Shown one piece after another: positions 11,370 to 21,192 of a DNA stretch of 64,000 nt. Every line of letters begins with the position of its first letter. Within the stretch, counting starts at the first letter, position 1. The position numbers and the translations under genes are program-made. The notes under the pieces are model-generated. The model did no database searches. It was not told the origin of the DNA and was given only the letters and a program-made list of their open reading frames with translations. This DNA comes from Pyropia yezoensis (Eukaryota; Rhodophyta; Bangiophyceae; Bangiales; Bangiaceae): positions 23,782,020 through 23,846,019 of the forward strand of contig CM020620.1 of assembly GCA_009829735.1 (NCBI GenBank), written 5' to 3'.

Positions 11370-11708
11370 CTAGGCCGCCCCACACGGCGACAGCGCCATG
11401 ACCAGCGACACTGCCAGCTTTGACCCCGCCTGGCCGCCGTTGCCGTCACCGCACTCCGCCGTGGCGGCGGCGGCACCGACGGTGGCGGGCGCTCCCCCGC
11501 CCCAAGCTGGGGACGGGGCGTAGCCGCAGCCGTACAAGCCCGACCACATCCGCCCCGCGACTGCCAGGCTGTTGAACACCTGCGCGGCCACCGCGGCAGC
11601 GACGGCCGCCCACGCGCCGCCCGTGCCGGGCCCATTCACGCGTGTGCAGTAGGCGCTCATGCGGGCGAGGAGGGTGATTTCGGGCCGCCCGCCGCCGCCA
11701 CCGCCGCT

Positions 11709-11740
<32 letters not shown>

Positions 11741-11829
11741 CCCCCCCGGCGGGCCGCCGCAGCACAGAGGTGATGATGCCCATGCCGCCGCCGTCGCCGG
11801 TCAGGTCGGGCTTGTAGTACTCAACCTGC
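11370..11829 (-). CDS. Hypothetical protein exon
   Basis: A minus-strand frame with strong G/C third-position preference reads VEYYKPDLTGDGGGMGIITS, a Gly-rich loop, then RPEITLLARMSAYCTRVNGP and an Ala-rich hydrophobic stretch (AWAAVAAAVAAQVFNSLAVA) to a stop at 11370. A candidate splice acceptor (CTGGCAG before GTTGAGTAC) lies at the upstream end, which would make this the last exon. Upstream exons were not found. No family recognised. Confidence 0.35.
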
Positions 11830-12191
11830 CAGCCAGTCGCGGAAGTCGTGTTGCCTGGCCGCCAGTCCCGGGCAGATCGGCCTCTGCTCGCGTCTGTGAT
11901 ATTTTGGGGCGCGTGGCCTCCCCCAAAGCAAAGGAGGGGCAGCAGAGGGGTTCTCGTCGGTGCCTTCCTCCTCTCCCCACCCGCCCCCCCCCCCCCCCCC
12001 CCCCCCCCCAATTTCCCGATCTAACCTCTTGTCTGAATTGTGAGCTGGTCGCCCCGTCACAGAATCCGTCGGTCCCATGTTGCCGACGGGTGCCGCTTGA
12101 CCATTCCGTGGACGGAAGAGGGACAGTCGCGGTTTCTTTCGTGACTGACCCTGCGACGCCGTGATCATTAGGTTACGAATCCGCAGCAGCA

Positions 12192-12343
12192 GGCCACCCG
12201 GGCTCCGCGGCCCACACATGCACGGGGGCCCTTGCAAGGTGCGTAAGGCACGGTATGTATTGTAGCAGCTGGCCACCCGGGCTCCGTGGCCCACACATGC
12301 ACGGGGAGGCCTTGCAAGGGGCGAATGGCACGGTATATATTCA
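12192..12343 (+). repeat. Direct duplication, 79-bp period, two copies
   Basis: The block GGCCACCCGGGCTCC...CCCACACATGCACGGGG...CTTGCAAGG...GGCACGGTAT occurs at 12192 and again at 12271. The copies end in CGGTATGTATT and CGGTATATATT, so each carries a TATA-like element. Confidence 0.75.
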
Positions 12344-12727
12344 GGAACAGGCCGCCGGCGACGGAAGTGAAGAGGCGGACATGGTATTATGTGATCACCA
12401 AACGCGACAGAGCGATGCTGGGTGCGGGTGCGTGCATGTTACACACGGAAGGCGAGTGTCCCTACACTTGTGGCAGCCCGTCTTCCGCGGTGGGTGACGT
12501 CGGGTGTGGCGCAAACGACTTGGTCCCCCGCCACACAGGTCTCTTGCTGACACTTGTGCTACACAGGCGCGTACCGCATTCGGCGGCGGCACCCCCGAGA
12601 TGATACGGGGAAGGTGACCCACGGGGAGAGAGGAGAGAGGGGGGTCAAGGGGGAGGGGGGGGGGGAGGGAGGTGTCGCCAGAAGCTCGTCTCAAGACAAG
12701 GAACGACCAAGCGCAGCAGGACAGCGC

Positions 12728-12820
12728 CGTAACTTGTGAGTATGGGGGAGGTAGGACCGGGCCTTAACTTGTGGGTACGGGCCAGGACCGGGCATTAACG
12801 TATGGGTATGGGCGTGCAGA
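12728..12820 (+). repeat. Short tandem repeat, about 33-37 bp, three copies
   Basis: TAACTTGTGAGTATGGGG, TAACTTGTGGGTACGGGC and TAACGTATGGGTATGGGC begin successive units, with GGACCGGGC between them. Confidence 0.65.
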
Positions 12821-13416
12821 TCGCACGTTGCGGTGCCCGCTTCAGCCCAAAGGTTGTGGTTTGTGGAAAGGTCTGTCAGAACGGTGTACGGTAACATACG
12901 GGGCTCCACTGCAGAAGCAAAGCTTGTCCGTGGGCCTTGTCCGTGAGCCTTGTTAATTTCTCCGCGGACGAATATCAGAGACCACAATCTCCCGGCTGTG
13001 GCGCGCTCGCGGATTTGCACAGACTCGCCACGACCCCCACGCTACTCTATACGTCTCACCTGGAAGGTGCTCACAGACTCAATATGCATATCGTAACATA
13101 TCACGTTTCGGCCGGCCCGGTACCTTCCTATTCGTACCGTGTGGCGGTCGATGCCCGCGGGTGCTTGGCTGGGTGGGCGTGTGGGCGGGCGGGTACGCGG
13201 GCAGGCAGGCCTACGGGCAGGCAGGTGGGCGGGCGGGCGGACGGGTGGGCCGTCCCGAAACTGCCCGCGCGGGTGCCTGTGCGTGCTTTGGGGTCACCAG
13301 CTCCTGCATTCGCAGCCATTACATGGCGGCCCATTCACGGCCCACATTCAGCGCTTCACACGCGCCCCATGAGCTACCCTTGGTCCCGTTGGCCATGGAT
13401 GGACCGGCGTGGCGCT

Positions 13417-13794
13417 GCCCGCCTGGGCGTGGTCGCCCTCTGACTTGGTGATGTTGTGTGGTGTGCGTCTGCCCGCCTGGGCGTGGTCGCCCTCTGACTT
13501 GGTGGTGTGGTGTGGTGTGCCTCTGACTGTCTGGGCGTGGTCGCCCTATGAACCGGTAATATGGTGTGGTGTGCCTCTGCCGGCCTGAGCGTGGCCGCCC
13601 TCTGAACTGGTAATGTGGTAAGGTGTGCCTCTGCCCGCCTGGGCGTGGTCGCCCTCTGAACCGGTAGTGTCGTGTGGTGTGCCCCTTCCCGCCTAGGCGT
13701 GGTCGCCCTCTGACTCAGTGGTGTGGTGCGGTTTGCCTCTGCCCGCCTGGGCGTGCTCGCCCTCTGACTCAACGGTGTGGTGTGCCGTGCGGTG
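13417..13794 (+). repeat. 54-bp minisatellite, seven copies
   Basis: Units begin at 13417, 13471, 13525, 13579, 13633, 13687 and 13741, exactly 54 bases apart, each starting like GCCCGCCTGGGCGTGGTCGC. Because 54 is divisible by three, the minus strand stays open through the array as an 18-residue repeat (ATTPRRAEAHHTTLPVQR type). Whether it is translated is unknown. Confidence 0.9.
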
Positions 13795-13830
13795 CGGTGA
13801 GCTCCTACCCGCCTGGGGGAGTCTATTTTT

Positions 13831-13859
13831 CCCCCCCCCCCCCCCCCCCCCCCCCCCCC
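13831..13859 (+). repeat. poly(C) run, 29 bases
   Basis: Uninterrupted C run just after the 54-bp minisatellite. Confidence 0.9.
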
Positions 13860-14360
13860 GCCCATCTCCTCCCCCCCTCCCCGCCCCTCACCCGGTTCCT
13901 CCGCATTTCCTCCGGTCCGGCGTGCGCTGGGAGAAGCAGACGAGACTGGGCCTTCATCGGTGACGCCCTGTGCGTATCCTGGTTGCCGCACGTCTGCCTT
14001 TCCCCCCGCTCTCGACTGCGTCCCACTTGGAGTGCTGAGAAGGTGCGGTGTGTCCCTGTCCACCTGGTGATCGCTCTCTGTGTCGGTGGTGCACGGTGTT
14101 GTGCGGTGTAACACCTGCCATCCCCGGTACATACCGACCGACTGTGTGGCTGTCATAATGCCTCATACGACGTCACTGCGGAAGGGTGGACGAAAGCGCA
14201 GCCGTCGTGCCTCTGGCGGTGCCAACACTCTACCTGATTCTGGTCAGCGAGGTTTGTCCACTGGCCTGCCTGCCCTCCCACCTGGCGGGTATGGCTTCAC
14301 ACCGGGACCTCACGCCTCTCCAGCGGCTGGTCATTACAACGTTCTGCCGGGGCCACACGC

Positions 14361-14450
14361 CTTCCCACAAGGTCCCGGCGGTCCGCACGCCTTCCCACAA
14401 GGTTCCGGCGGTCCGTATGGCTTCCCACAAGGTTCCGGCGGTCCGTGTGG
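14361..14450 (+). repeat. 30-bp tandem repeat, three copies
   Basis: CTTCCCACAAGGTYCCGGCG units begin at 14361, 14391 and 14421, with a partial fourth at 14451. On the plus strand they read as a GPHAFPQGSG decapeptide repeat. Confidence 0.85.
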
Positions 14451-14734
14451 CTTCCCAGTAGGTCACGGTGGCCCAGTAGATCACGGTGGCTTACCATGGA
14501 CGCACACCCCCCCCCTTGGTCCGCATGGCGTCCTTTCTGGCGCGCATGCGGCCGTGCCGGGGCCGCATGCCTTCCCTCCTGGGCCAGGGATCTTCCCCAT
14601 TGCCCCTCAAGGCTTTCTACCGTGGACCCACGCCCCTCCCCTGGGTCCGCACTATTCTCCGGACTTACGCTGTCTCCCCCTGGCCCGCACTATCCTCCGG
14701 ATTTACGCGGTCTTCTTCCGGGCCCGGGTGTCTA

Positions 14735-15049
14735 CTATGGCTTTCCACCCAGCTTCCCAGCTGCCCCCCCCGGCGCACAAGGCTGGTTGGGGTCAGCGGG
14801 GAATGCGGGAGGGGGCGCCCACGGGGCTCGTTTCCGTCGCACCGCAGGAGGTGTCTCACCTACTGTGCGGCCTCCTGCTGCAAGCACTATGCGCAGAGGC
14901 ACGCGCTCCCCCAGTGGGCGCGGCGGCCGTGACGAACGGAAAAGTGTGCTTGCAGCGGCCGGGGCAGCAGCCGGGCAGGTGATCTCCCCTGTGATGGCGC
15001 CGCCGCCGCCGTCAGCGGCCGCGCCTGCCTGGCCGCCCACGGGGGCAAC
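14735..15049 (-). pseudogene. Host ORF interrupted by element B, C-terminal part
   Basis: If element B and one copy of its GCAAC duplication are removed, the minus-strand frame of 35536-34584 continues in frame into 15049-14735. It reads VAPVGGQAGAAADGGGGAIT and then TCPAAAPAAASTLFRSSRPP to a stop at 14735. The tail is Pro/Ala/Gly-rich with no recognisable domain. The plus strand is also open across the junction, so the strand is not certain. The strong codon bias of the right-hand part favours minus. Confidence 0.4.
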
Positions 15050-15518
15050 TGTGGCAAAAACCACATGCACACACGGCACCCAAGTTGGGGCGGTGTGCAA
15101 GGGCTGCCTCCCGTGTCGGGGGAACCAGAAGAAGTGCAAGTCGCACACACTCTGTCCCTGTTGTGGGGCAAACCCCCCACGGACAAACAAGAGGATGGTG
15201 TGTGGTCCAACAGTTTCTTGGTCGGGACGGGGACGCAGGGCCAAGCCCCGCTGTCCCTCCCCTTATCCCCCCAGGGTCCACTCAGAATCTCGCCACTCAG
15301 AATCTCCCACCCCAGCACCTGCCCACCGGGCCACACGAAAATTCAAGACGATAAATGCAGAAAACCCTCGAATCCAGGTTGGATTTACTACTAAGCTAAC
15401 TATCCCAAACTTAGGGAATATGGACCCAAATGCAGGGGGAGGAACGGATCAGGCTAGTGGCCTGCCGCCCCTTGCATGGCACGTGTTGCCCCCCTACCTG
15501 AGGGTCGATACTGCCACA
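15050..15518 (-). repeat. Element B 3' LTR
   Basis: 469 bp, TGTGGCAAAAACC...TACTGCCACA. Five substitutions relative to the right copy (for example near 15126, 15371, 15378, 15501 and 15507). The 17-bp palindrome of the right LTR is mutated here. Confidence 0.95.
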
Positions 15519-15531
15519 CTCCCCTCTCCTC
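15519..15531 (-). promoter_or_regulatory. Element B polypurine tract
   Basis: The minus strand reads GAGGAGAGGGGAG immediately before the 3' LTR, the expected plus-strand primer position. It confirms leftward orientation. Confidence 0.8.
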
Positions 15532-15637
15532 AGTTCCGACCGACCCGGTCGGCCCTGTGAGGGGGTGCGTAAACGCACGTCTCGGCGTTGGGGGCGCGAC
15601 TTGCTGTCCCCCATCGAGTACGTAACGCGGATGTGGA

Positions 15638-15656
15638 GGCGGTCACGTTGACCGCC
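15638..15656 (+). promoter_or_regulatory. Palindrome upstream of the element B plus-strand gene
   Basis: GGCGGTCA-CGT-TGACCGCC, perfect 8-bp arms, about 200 bases before the start codon of the antisense gene. The same CA-CGT-TG centre recurs at 28065-28081, 33143-33155 and 33288-33306, so it may be a family-specific motif rather than an operator for this gene. Confidence 0.4.
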
Positions 15657-15856
15657 CCTCTCCTCAAGCTTGCCCACTCGGCAGCTTGCTCTCCTCAGTT
15701 CAAACTTTACCATCACCCCCACCTCCCTTTCACCTTCCACCGGGCCGCCCCACGCTGGGGAGGCCACCCGTATACCCACGATCCGAGTCCCCCTCAACTC
15801 GAGGCGGGTCTCGTGCCGCGATAGCCAGAGCGTCTCTCCCCAACTTGGGGAGAGCC

Positions 15857-17791
15857 ATGGCGACCCCGGGAGTGGAGACGAACTCTCTAGATGAGCGTAT
15901 GGAGGACACCACCTGCAGTGCAGCACCCGCCGGGACTTCCGGCGGGGGCTCCGCGATCGCTCCGGGGGATGGGACTCCCGCGTCACCCGGCTTTGGGTTG
16001 ACGGCGGGATCTCCCCCGGAGGCGGGACAAGTAGTCCCGCGTGAGGCCTTGGGGCGGTGGTTTTACCCCGCTTGGCCTCTCTATGAGGAGGGGTTGACTG
16101 TTCTTCGCTGTGGCCGACTTGGCGCAGCGATGGGTCGGGTATGGGACCGCCTACTGGAGAAGTATCCCCGTAGGGTCGGGTTCCCTGCCGGCTTCAGGAC
16201 GGACCAGTTTGCCTTCCTGGACGATGAAGAGGTTGAGGACGTTCAGCGTGCCAAGGCCATGGTGGACCGCGGGGGAACTATCCCGGGTCCCGAAGACTTG
16301 CCGACCTTTACTTGGGACGCGGTGGCAACTCGCCCCCCGTACCTTCACGAGGCTGATCCGCACACTCATCACTTTGATGTGCCGATGGAGAAGGACTTCC
16401 GGCGAGGTCCCTACTTGGTGACCTCGGCTCAACTTGAGTTTCCTCAACAGTCTGCTGCCAGTAAGGAGCAGTACTATCCGAAGAAGCCCGAGTGGTGGCC
16501 TCAAGTTGAGGTCCCATACGGGTTCCCGGCGTTGCTGCCACGGTTGCTTGACCACTTCGGCTCCGTCATGTTGACGGCTGGCCCTGATCACCTGGTGTGG
16601 GCCATGTTGGCCACCCAGTGGCTCCTCGAGGTCATGTCGACCTGGGTGTCCTGTGTTCAGCGGCGGGGGATGCTCTGGCATCTCCCCCTCCGGCTCATCC
16701 AAGGTTTGGAACAGCTCACCCCTCAGCTAGTTGCTGAGGGGTGCTCATTAGGACAACTCACTCTACTTGAGGAGATGCTCCGGCTCCATAAGTTTATCGA
16801 GTGGGAGAGCATTGAGCACAAGTTGCGCCGCCCCACTCGTGGGCCCAAGGACGATGGCGCCCTTCTCCAGTTCGTGTGGGTCGCTCGTGAACTTCACGAC
16901 GGCCGTGTGGTCCTACGAGAGAGGTTGGGCATCGGGGACTACCCGCATGGCCCGGGGGTGGATCGCCACACTGCGCCAACCCCGGACAAGCCCATAGTTA
17001 TGGCTGTGCCCTCATATGATGACCATATGACTCAACCCACTGCGGGGGCCCCAAGTCGGGGTCGTAGTTACACCCGGGTACCGCCACCTCGGCGTGCCCC
17101 TCCGCTTCCTCCTGTTCCTTTCCAGTCTCACGGGAACATCCCGATCAGCGTGGCCGTGGAGTCATCCACCCCGGTGTCCCCCAACTTGGGGGCCACCCTC
17201 CTGACGGTATACCCCATGTTGGTGTTACCGCCCACGCCTCTAACCTCAGAGATGATGATCACCACGTTGGTGCGCACCATTTCCTGGTTGGCCGCGTCGA
17301 CCGCAACCCTCCAAAGTTCCGAGACTCCTCAACTTGAGGAGCGCGTTCGTACTGCAGTGGCGACCGCGAGTTGCGAGTCGGTGGCGGAGTTTATGACGGC
17401 CGAGTTGGCTCGCATTGGGGCTATTATGCCCCAGCCAGCCCCACTTGGGCGTGGCAAACGTCGCGCGAGCCGGGCATACTCGCCTCCTCGCCGTCGTCGC
17501 CGACACTCGCGGCGCTCTCCCTCCGTGTCGGAAGACGAGTTGTCTTACTCCGTCTCGGAGTCCCCTACCCCGTCGGAGACGGAGTCTGTCCAGCGTCTGC
17601 GTCGCAAACTTGCGCGCAAGACCAGGCAGAAGAGTAGCCACGGTCGGCGCCACTTGCGCGACCGTGAAAGGCGCGACGGTTCCGACTTGGAGCCGCCGCC
17701 CCTTCCAACGAGTGGAGACCGTTATCGGCGTGGGTCTCGCCGCTCGCCTCCACGTGAGGGCGAGGGCCGTGGAGTGGGAGATGTAGCGTAA
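15857..17791 (+). CDS. Element B plus-strand (antisense) protein with an Arg/Ser-rich tail
   Basis: Large gene opposite to gag-pol, between pol and the 3' LTR. The frame is open from 15686, but the first ATG (15857, context GAGCCATGGCG) gives 644 residues. Residues about 150-280 contain a domain shared with the plus-strand protein of element C: EFP...YYPKKPEWWPQVEVPYG...LLP...FG...DHLVW...T-W...M-x-x-LP-x-RL. The C-terminus is a basic Arg/Ser-rich tail (RGKRRASRAYSPPRRRRRHS), suggestive of nuclear or RNA-associated function. No known enzyme motif is seen. Element C inserted five codons into the end. The last four residues (DVA plus stop context) now come from the C LTR, whereas the uninterrupted frame would run through 27939 and end at TAG about 20 bases on, six or seven codons downstream. 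Confidence 0.75.
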   Translation: MATPGVETNSLDERMEDTTCSAAPAGTSGGGSAIAPGDGTPASPGFGLTAGSPPEAGQVVPREALGRWFYPAWPLYEEGLTVLRCGRLGAAMGRVWDRLLEKYPRRVGFPAGFRTDQFAFLDDEEVEDVQRAKAMVDRGGTIPGPEDLPTFTWDAVATRPPYLHEADPHTHHFDVPMEKDFRRGPYLVTSAQLEFPQQSAASKEQYYPKKPEWWPQVEVPYGFPALLPRLLDHFGSVMLTAGPDHLVWAMLATQWLLEVMSTWVSCVQRRGMLWHLPLRLIQGLEQLTPQLVAEGCSLGQLTLLEEMLRLHKFIEWESIEHKLRRPTRGPKDDGALLQFVWVARELHDGRVVLRERLGIGDYPHGPGVDRHTAPTPDKPIVMAVPSYDDHMTQPTAGAPSRGRSYTRVPPPRRAPPLPPVPFQSHGNIPISVAVESSTPVSPNLGATLLTVYPMLVLPPTPLTSEMMITTLVRTISWLAASTATLQSSETPQLEERVRTAVATASCESVAEFMTAELARIGAIMPQPAPLGRGKRRASRAYSPPRRRRRHSRRSPSVSEDELSYSVSESPTPSETESVQRLRRKLARKTRQKSSHGRRHLRDRERRDGSDLEPPPLPTSGDRYRRGSRRSPPREGEGRGVGDVA

Positions 17792-18424
17792 TGGAACCCA
17801 GGTTCCCGGAACCACAAACCACAAACACACACACAGAGACCACAGTCCGGAGTCCAGGAAGGAACAGGTAAGAGCCCTTGCTGATCCACTCGCCCGCCAC
17901 GATACGAGGCAAAGGTAAACAGGACAAAAGCCCGAGGGAGAAGGAACCCAAAGCACTGTTGATTTTACAAGATGGCCCCGGGGAGAACCCCGGAGCACCC
18001 CTCAAGAACCTCCCCCCTGGCCCCTCCAGGGGCCCAGAACGAGGCCCCCAGAGGGCGCCCCCAGCGGGCCAAGCGCCAGCAAGGCACCGGCCGCTCACCG
18101 GGCCAACACACGAAAAGCAAGCGAAATCCCCCCCCACACAAATGTCAATCCCCAAAAAAAACCCAGTGGGAAAAAGGGGAGAGACACGAAATCACGCAAG
18201 GAAAACAAATGCGAAAAATCAAACAAATAACCCGAAGGTCAGTATGCCCCAACCCGGCAAGTCCTCCGCTCCGGGGGACCAATCAGGGCACCGGGCGTGT
18301 CGCCACTGCCCCGGGCCACCGATGCAAGGATCCCAAGCCAGCGCGTGGTTCCACGTAACGCTGCCAGCCGGGTCCCAAGTCAGCCTCCCGGGTCCCAACG
18401 GTACCTGAGGGCCACAACGCCACA
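17782..18424 (-). repeat. Element C 3' LTR
   Basis: 643 bp, TGTAGCGTAATGG...CACAACGCCACA. It differs from the right copy near 17891 (C/A), 17906 (G/C) and 18080 (C/A). Its first 10 bases supply the last codons and the stop of the element B plus-strand gene. Confidence 0.96.
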
Positions 18425-18809
18425 TGGCCCCCTCACTAGGGCCGAGCGTCCCGCCGGCCAACAGGGAAACCGGGGAGAGGGACTGGAAAGGGTCCGACAG
18501 GGTTACACCGGGGTCACAACGAACGGGACGTGGGGCCAGTGTCTGCAGACAGGGTCCCCCCCGACAAGTGTCTCGAGGCAGAGGGTCCCGGGCAGACTGA
18601 CCAGGGCGGTACGGGAGGGACCGAGGGCCACGCACAGGGTAACTAGGGGGGTGTGGGCAGCCCGCGCCGGCCACCCGCCTGCATTCCCTCTCCCCTCGCC
18701 CTCCCCATGTGGCGCTCGGCCCATGGGGTGGGTGAGGTGGCGTCGGGATGCGGACGGGGGCCGGCGGCACACGGGCGCAGCCTGGGTTCCGTCGGAGTGG
18801 GGGCCCAGG

Positions 18810-18817
18810 GATAAAAG
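18810..18817 (+). promoter_or_regulatory. TATA-like box for the element C plus-strand gene
   Basis: GATAAAAG in a GC-rich setting, about 180 bases before the ATG at 18995 and followed by a C/T-rich leader. It lies inside the element, so the antisense gene could be transcribed from its own promoter rather than from the LTR. Confidence 0.4.
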
Positions 18818-18994
18818 GGCCCTCACGGGCTCCCTCGCTCCCCGCGACCGGGACCCCAACGCACCATCTTCCCCGCTACGCTTCCCCGTGGGCTCCTCAA
18901 TCGTTCCCTCTACCCGTTCCCCTTTCCAACGTTCCCACGCACCCGTTCCCCCTGGTACCCCACTTTCCCTTATTATGTCCCGTTACCCCGTCCC

Positions 18995-20770
18995 ATGGAG
19001 CCCGGCCGCGCCGCGACGAGCGCGTCGGCTGGCAAGGGCTCGACGGTTCCTGGCGGTCCCAGCGTGCCTGTGGGTGCGGCGGTACCTGGGGCCCAGGGCG
19101 GTCCCATCGTTCAAGGCGCAGCGGGTCAAGGGGCTCCCGGCGGCCAAGGCGTACCGGTTGCTGGGCCAGGTGGGAACAACATGGAACAAGAGGAACGTGG
19201 TGCGGGTCAAGCGTACGTCACGGTCCATGGCACGGTACCCGAGGACTTTGGTCCCGAGACGGTCACCGCTTGGCGCCGGGAAGAGGCCCGCGGCTGGGTC
19301 ACCGGTACCCTGGCCCATAAGGTCCTTCGAGTCGTGGACGGGTCCTGTCCCGGGAACGCGTTCCGGAAGCAGATGACCGCGATGGTCCAAGCGCGGATCC
19401 CGGTTAAGGCCGATCGGTCCCTGTCGATAACGGTGGTCCGGCACGCGGGAGAAATTGGGTACGTGGAGCGGTTCAAGAGCATCCGGGACGAGGTCACCAA
19501 GGGGACCCTACCTGCGGCCCCAGGTCCCGACTACATCGTGCTCCCGTCTCCCTACTTGGACCCTTTTTCCTTCAAGCCGTCCCATGGGGACCTTGTGGTC
19601 AGTCGGCTCCATCGGGACAAGAATGGGATCCTGGTCGGCTGGCACCAGCAAGAGTTCCCGAGTTGCCCGGCTACCCTCCGTGGGCTCCACTACCTCCGGG
19701 TACCACACTGGTTCGGTCACGTTGAGGTCCCTTTTGGGGCCCTGGTGGAACTGCCCCCGGTCCAGTGCTACTTCGGGGACCTCCATCGTGCCTCGGACCC
19801 CTTTGCCTGGTTCGTGTTCCGGACCGAGTGGGCCACGAACTGTGCCCTTTATACCCTGGAGCGGGCCCGTGGTTCCGGTGAGATGTGTCTCCTTCCTCGT
19901 CTCCTTCGGACCTGGATCGACCGTGTTGGGGTCCCTGATATCTGCAAGGGTCCCGGTGGCGTGGACGAGGGAGCGGCGCGGGACCTCAAAGCCCTCATGG
20001 TTCTTAGCGACCGGGTAGTCGGGGCCCCTGGACTCCGTTCACGTTTGGGTCAGGCGGCTTCCAACCGCAAGGACCGTGCTTCCTATGTCCTGGTACGGTT
20101 CGAGACCCGGGACGGGACCTGGGCAGCGCTCGTGGACGAGGACCTGGCTCCCTTGGACCTTCATTACTCGACGGACATCTTGGACGCGCGGGAGTTTGTC
20201 GGACCCAAGGACGGGAACGTGGGCCAGTCGGACGAGATTGTGCCTGGAAGTGGGTCCGGTGGTCCTGGTGCCCCTGGTGCCCCTGGTGCCCGGTCGTCGG
20301 GCTCCGTGGTTCAACGTGACCCGGCGCTGGGAAGCCGTACCGTCTTCGTGGCCAACTTGTTGGCCCATGGCGCGGTACCTGATGAGGAACTTCGGGACCT
20401 TGAGGGTAACCTGGCTACCTCAACCGTTCTGGGGCTCCGTAGTTTCTTTGGCGGGTCCGCGGACGTCTTGGCCCATGCTCACGTGGGGCCCTTGCTCTCG
20501 GCTTCCCTCCATACCACAGTCAACATTGGGTCCCGTGTAGCCGAATGGACCCGGGTCCAGGCGGGTTCCACGACGCCGGACTACAAGGGCCTGTTGGCGA
20601 TCATGGACCGTAATGGTATCCGTGGGGATCTGGGGTCAGAGTTGGCCACGGCCGAGGAGGAGGCCCGTAAGAGTTGGCATGGGGTTCGTGAGGGTTCCCG
20701 GGTCCGAGGTCGGGACGACATGGACCAAGACACTGACCCCCGTGCCGAGAGCCGGGCCCGTTACCAGTGA
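18995..20770 (+). CDS. Element C plus-strand (antisense) protein
   Basis: A 591-residue gene on the strand opposite to gag-pol, starting at an ATG in good context (GTCCCATGGAG) and ending in TGA. The N-terminus is a Gly/Pro/Val-rich repeat (residues 15-60). Residues about 150-305 match the element B antisense protein: QQEFP...LHYLRVPHWFGHVEVPFG (VEVP at 243-246), YFGDL, DPFAW, FRTEWA, M-C-LLPRLL. Downstream is a charged region and a Gly/Ala/Pro spacer around residue 415, then a conserved-looking C-terminal part (RTVFVANLLAHGAVPDEELR). No catalytic motif recognised. It converges with pol (stop at 21193). A plus-strand AATAAA at 21048-21053 could serve as poly(A) signal. A second structural or regulatory protein is the simplest guess. 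Confidence 0.75.
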   Translation: MEPGRAATSASAGKGSTVPGGPSVPVGAAVPGAQGGPIVQGAAGQGAPGGQGVPVAGPGGNNMEQEERGAGQAYVTVHGTVPEDFGPETVTAWRREEARGWVTGTLAHKVLRVVDGSCPGNAFRKQMTAMVQARIPVKADRSLSITVVRHAGEIGYVERFKSIRDEVTKGTLPAAPGPDYIVLPSPYLDPFSFKPSHGDLVVSRLHRDKNGILVGWHQQEFPSCPATLRGLHYLRVPHWFGHVEVPFGALVELPPVQCYFGDLHRASDPFAWFVFRTEWATNCALYTLERARGSGEMCLLPRLLRTWIDRVGVPDICKGPGGVDEGAARDLKALMVLSDRVVGAPGLRSRLGQAASNRKDRASYVLVRFETRDGTWAALVDEDLAPLDLHYSTDILDAREFVGPKDGNVGQSDEIVPGSGSGGPGAPGAPGARSSGSVVQRDPALGSRTVFVANLLAHGAVPDEELRDLEGNLATSTVLGLRSFFGGSADVLAHAHVGPLLSASLHTTVNIGSRVAEWTRVQAGSTTPDYKGLLAIMDRNGIRGDLGSELATAEEEARKSWHGVREGSRVRGRDDMDQDTDPRAESRARYQ

Positions 20771-21192
20771 GTCACACGGAGGGGAGGGACCCGAGGGACC
20801 ATGGGTTGTTCTCGCATATGATGTTGATCCAAGGAGTCATAAAGTCTCTTTGTTTGTCAGCTTTCTTGGGACCCCTCCTTCAGTGTTGACCGTAGGAATC
20901 TCCTTCCGACTTAGCCGCATAGCTGGTGCAAAGGGACCCAAACGAGCCCAGACTGGGAAATGGGGAACTAAAGGAAACGAAAGGGAAACGGGGGAGTTCA
21001 TATCCAAGGGGGACGAAGTAAATCTCCATTCCAAAAAAATCATTATCAATAAAACCCCTTTCGTGGGTTAGATGTCTTCCCCACCTACCCGAGTTGAACC
21101 CCTGACCTCTTTGTTGCCCCCTTCCGATGACTTTCCCTTAGTTCGGTCCATTGACGGACCATCATGCCTGCCCCTGGGTTTCCCTTTCAGGG

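Noticed and set aside
13417-13794. CRISPR array
   Set aside because: Directly adjoining 54-bp units with no spacers, in a eukaryotic setting.
14080-14982. Plus-strand Gly/Pro/His-rich gene
   Set aside because: The 30-bp repeats and C-rich context explain the open frame. The opposite strand has better codon bias next to the element B site. Left undecided rather than annotated.
21048-21053. AATAAA as a proven poly(A) signal
   Set aside because: The host's poly(A) signal is unknown, so it is mentioned only in the antisense gene entry.
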